Part shown: in pieces, positions 5,674 to 7,403 of the stretch
Layout of the letters: every line of letters begins with the position of its first letter
Numbering within the stretch: position 1 is the first letter of the stretch
Assembly: GCA_036568605.1 (NCBI GenBank)
Contig: DATCSE010000472.1
Location: forward strand, 1-7,403
Origin: DATCSE01 sp036568605
GTDB taxonomy: Bacteria; Pseudomonadota; Gammaproteobacteria; Burkholderiales; Burkholderiaceae_C
Direction: 5' to 3'
Length of the DNA: 7,403 nucleotides
Made by a program: the position numbers and the translations under genes
Notes under the pieces: generated by a model
Databases searched by the model: none
The model's input: the letters and a program-made list of their open reading frames with translations, nothing else
What the model was told of the DNA's origin: nothing

Positions 5674-6316
5674 AGCCTTTCTCCGCTGCGGCGGCGTCGC
5701 GCTGCACGGCCGCGTCCAGGCACGCCTTCAGCGCCAGCAGCGCGCGCCGCACCCACGACTTGACCGTGCCCAGGGGCTGGCGCATCGCGTCGGCCACTTC
5801 GGCATGGCTCAGCCCGTCGAAGAACGCGAGCGCGACGCTTTGCCGCTGCGCGGCGCTCAGGCCTTCCATGCAGCCATGCAGGGCGCGCGCGTCGGCGGCC
5901 CGGCTCAGCAGGTCCAGCGGGCCGGGCGCCTCGTCGGCCACGGTGTCGTACACGTCGGTTTCCTCGTCTCTGTCGTCGGTCGTTGCGGTGCTGATGTTCG
6001 AGCGCAGCTGCGGCTGGGATTGCGCGCGGCGCAGGCTGTCGATTGCACGGTTGCGCGCGATGCTGGTCAGCCAGGTCAGCGGCTGGCTCTGCGCGGCGTC
6101 GAAGCTCTGTGCCGCGCGCCAGACGTTGACGTACACCTCCTGCAGCACGTCCTCGGCCTGCGCCCGGTCCCGATGGATACGCATCACCACGCCGAGCAGA
6201 TGCGCGCTGGTACGCTCGTAGAGCGTGGCAAATGCCGCACGATCGCCGAGGCCGGTGCGCGCCAGCAACCGGCCCAGCTCGCGGCTGCGCTCGCTCCAAT
6301 CCGTGCTGCTGTTCAT
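5672..6316 (-). CDS. ECF (group 4) RNA polymerase sigma factor, SigK-like
   Basis: A 214-residue sigma factor with the two ECF domains and no region 1 or 3. Sigma-2 covers about residues 27-97, with AEDVLQEVYVNVW at 54-66 (core-binding and -10 region) and PLTWLTSIARNRAIDSLRR at 79-97. An acidic linker (about 105-135) leads to sigma-4 at about 143-197, with the helix-turn-helix GLSHAEVADAMRQPLGTVKSW at 168-188 for -35 recognition. Pairing with an RskA-type anti-sigma factor in the next gene places it near the SigK/ECF19 type. The inducing signal and target genes are not visible. The ATG at 6316 has only a weak Shine-Dalgarno. It diverges from purU across 59 bp. Such pairs are usually autoregulated, but I could not identify an ECF promoter here. 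Confidence 0.93.
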   Translation of the reverse strand: MNSSTDWSERSRELGRLLARTGLGDRAAFATLYERTSAHLLGVVMRIHRDRAQAEDVLQEVYVNVWRAAQSFDAAQSQPLTWLTSIARNRAIDSLRRAQSQPQLRSNISTATTDDRDEETDVYDTVADEAPGPLDLLSRAADARALHGCMEGLSAAQRQSVALAFFDGLSHAEVADAMRQPLGTVKSWVRRALLALKACLDAAVQRDAAAAEKG

Positions 6317-6375
6317 CGGCTGGCCATCGTCCCGGTGGTCGCTTCGTACAATGCAACGCGAGCGAAGCCTACCCC
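6317..6375. promoter_or_regulatory. Divergent sigma-factor/purU intergenic region with a possible purU -10 box
   Basis: These 59 bp must carry, or lie close to, the start signals of both the ECF sigma gene (leftward) and purU (rightward). TACAAT at 6347-6352 (+) matches the -10 consensus at 5 of 6 positions and lies 23 nt before the purU ATG. No good -35 element is seen at 16-18 bp spacing. Neither gene has a strong Shine-Dalgarno. Confidence 0.35.
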
Positions 6376-7260
6376 ATGTCGAGCCTGAACCAATTCGTTC
6401 TGACCCTGTCCTGCGCCGACGCCAAAGGCGTCGTCTACGCGGTCTCCGGCCTGCTCTACGAGGCCGGCTGCAACATCATCGATTCGCAGCAGTTCGGCGA
6501 CGTGCTCGCCGAGGACGCGACCGGGCTGTTCTTCATGCGCGTGCACTTCGAGGCGCCGCCAGCGCTGGCCGACGTGGCGGCGCTGCAGACGCTGTTCCAG
6601 CCGGTCCGCGAGCGCTTCGCGATGACGACGCAGGTGCATGCGCTGGCGCGCCGGCCGCGCCTCCTGATGCTGGTCAGCAAGCACGGGCATTGCCTGAACG
6701 ATCAGCTGTTCCGTGCGGGTTCGGGCCAGCTCGCGGCGGACATCGTCGCGGTGGTCTCGAACCATCCCGACTTCGCGGAACTGAGCGCGAGCCACGGCGT
6801 GCCGTTCCATCACCTGCCGCTCGCGACCGGCGCCTCGGCCGCCGACAAGCGTGTGCAGGAGCGCCGCATCGAGGCGCTGATCGCCGAGCTCGAGGTCGAC
6901 CTGGTCGTGCTCGCGCGCTACATGCAGATCCTGAGCCCCGAGTTCTGCAGCTTCCTCGCAGGCCGCGCGATCAACATCCACCACAGCTTCCTGCCGAGCT
7001 TCAAGGGCGCGAAGCCGTACTACCAGGCGCACGAGCGCGGCGTGAAGCTGATCGGCGCGACCGCACACTACGTGACCGCCGAGCTCGACGAAGGGCCCAT
7101 CATCGAGCAGGACGTCGAGCGGGTCGATCACTCGCTGAGCCCGGAGGATTTCACCGCGGTCGGGCGGGACGTCGAGTGCGTCGTGCTCGCGCGCGCGGTA
7201 CGCTGGCACGTCGAGCATCGTGTGCTGCTCAACGGTCGCAAGACCGTGGTCTTCCAGTGA
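6376..7260 (+). CDS. purU: Formyltetrahydrofolate deformylase
   Basis: A 294-residue cytoplasmic enzyme that hydrolyses 10-formyltetrahydrofolate to formate and tetrahydrofolate. It balances one-carbon pools and feeds formate to PurT-type purine synthesis. An N-terminal ACT domain (about residues 7-90; FVLTLSCADAKGVVYAVSGL, then CNIIDSQQFGD) is the usual site of regulation by small ligands. A C-terminal formyltransferase-fold domain (about 95-285) has LLMLVSKHGHCLNDQL, LVVLARYMQILSP, NIHHSFLPSFKGAKPY and GATAHYVTAELDEGPIIEQD. The catalytic triad is Asn200, His202 and Asp238, with the spacing seen in GAR transformylase. The ACT domain and the KHGHCLND segment separate it from PurN and Fmt. The frame is open further upstream (from 6232), but that part lies antisense within the sigma gene and has no family resemblance, so MSSLNQF at 6376 is taken as the start. 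The length is slightly above the E. coli protein (280). Confidence 0.95.
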   Translation: MSSLNQFVLTLSCADAKGVVYAVSGLLYEAGCNIIDSQQFGDVLAEDATGLFFMRVHFEAPPALADVAALQTLFQPVRERFAMTTQVHALARRPRLLMLVSKHGHCLNDQLFRAGSGQLAADIVAVVSNHPDFAELSASHGVPFHHLPLATGASAADKRVQERRIEALIAELEVDLVVLARYMQILSPEFCSFLAGRAINIHHSFLPSFKGAKPYYQAHERGVKLIGATAHYVTAELDEGPIIEQDVERVDHSLSPEDFTAVGRDVECVVLARAVRWHVEHRVLLNGRKTVVFQ

Positions 7261-7281
7261 ACGCCTGAGAGTCGACGCATC

Positions 7282-7403
7282 ATGGCCCGCACCCGCCCCG
7301 CCCCGCTGCTGGAATCGCCCGACGACATCGAGCAGCAGTTCTACGAGGCGCTGCAGCGCGGCGACATCGATAGGCTGATGGCGGTCTGGTCCGACGACGA
7401 GGA
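7282..7403 (+). CDS. NTF2/SnoaL-like family protein, 3' partial
   Basis: Forty codons are visible from ATG at 7282 to the window edge. The sequence SPDDIEQQFYEALQRGDIDR followed by LMAVWSDDE resembles the first helices of small SnoaL/DUF4440-type NTF2-fold proteins, which often follow purU in Burkholderiales as I recall. It starts 21 nt after the purU stop on the same strand, so it may share its transcript. A weak GAGAG (7267-7271) lies upstream. The fold can bind small molecules or act as an enzyme, but no function can be assigned from this fragment. Confidence 0.7.
   Translation, partial: MARTRPAPLLESPDDIEQQFYEALQRGDIDRLMAVWSDDE

Noticed and set aside
6232..6375. An earlier start for purU, adding 48 residues
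   Set aside because: The added segment lies antisense within the sigma gene, has no resemblance to PurU, and would leave no room for a promoter between the divergent genes.
5019..6388. Two very long open frames (445 codons minus, 429 codons plus) across the sigma/anti-sigma region
   Set aside because: High GC leaves few stops in the shadow frames. The compositions are Arg/Ala-rich without domains, while the sigma and RskA frames show clear family motifs.

Overview
The window is very GC-rich, densely coded DNA. The protein families and the gene order ilvE / small zf-CHCC zinc-finger protein / waaF suggest a betaproteobacterium, most likely Burkholderiales. I infer this from recalled gene order and protein resemblance; no database search was possible. 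Nothing points to a phage, plasmid or genomic island. The window holds ordinary chromosomal genes plus two families of short palindromic repeats.

Layout. Positions 2-1687 (+) hold the 3' part of a large oxidoreductase gene. It encodes the C-terminus of a xanthine-dehydrogenase-family molybdopterin subunit, then a Pro/Gly-rich linker encoded by a palindromic repeat, a hydrophobic helix, and a tri-haem cytochrome c region (three CxxCH motifs). This resembles the NicB/IorB type of membrane-linked hydroxylase or dehydrogenase. Its end overlaps tail-to-tail with a YdcF/ElyC/SanA-like (DUF218) membrane protein on the minus strand (1679-2428). Across a 45-bp divergent gap lie ilvE (2474-3397), a coupled 76-aa zf-CHCC zinc-finger protein (3397-3627), a second copy of the palindromic repeat (3645-3744), and waaF (LPS heptosyltransferase II, start probably 3759, end 4778). 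A non-coding convergent region follows (4779-4909). It contains a 19-bp tandem duplication running into a long inverted repeat of a different family. On the minus strand an ECF sigma factor (6316-5672) and its RskA-type anti-sigma factor (5662-4910) form a tight two-gene operon. It diverges from purU (formyltetrahydrofolate deformylase, 6376-7260), which is followed by the start of an NTF2/SnoaL-like gene (7282 to the window end).

How the genes fit together. The first gene would oxidise an unidentified substrate at a Mo cofactor and pass electrons to c-haems. ilvE, the zinc-finger gene and waaF read as one co-directional block of housekeeping functions (branched-chain amino acids, a complex-I-like accessory protein, LPS core). 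The sigma/anti-sigma pair is a self-contained regulatory switch. purU supplies formate and tetrahydrofolate for one-carbon and purine metabolism.

The observation most worth following up is the repeat lying inside a reading frame. A repeat normally seen between genes appears to encode the linker between the molybdenum domain and the cytochrome domain. No ATG, GTG or TTG in that frame would let the cytochrome be made separately with its membrane segment. I did not find evidence for a wholly new defence or mobile system.
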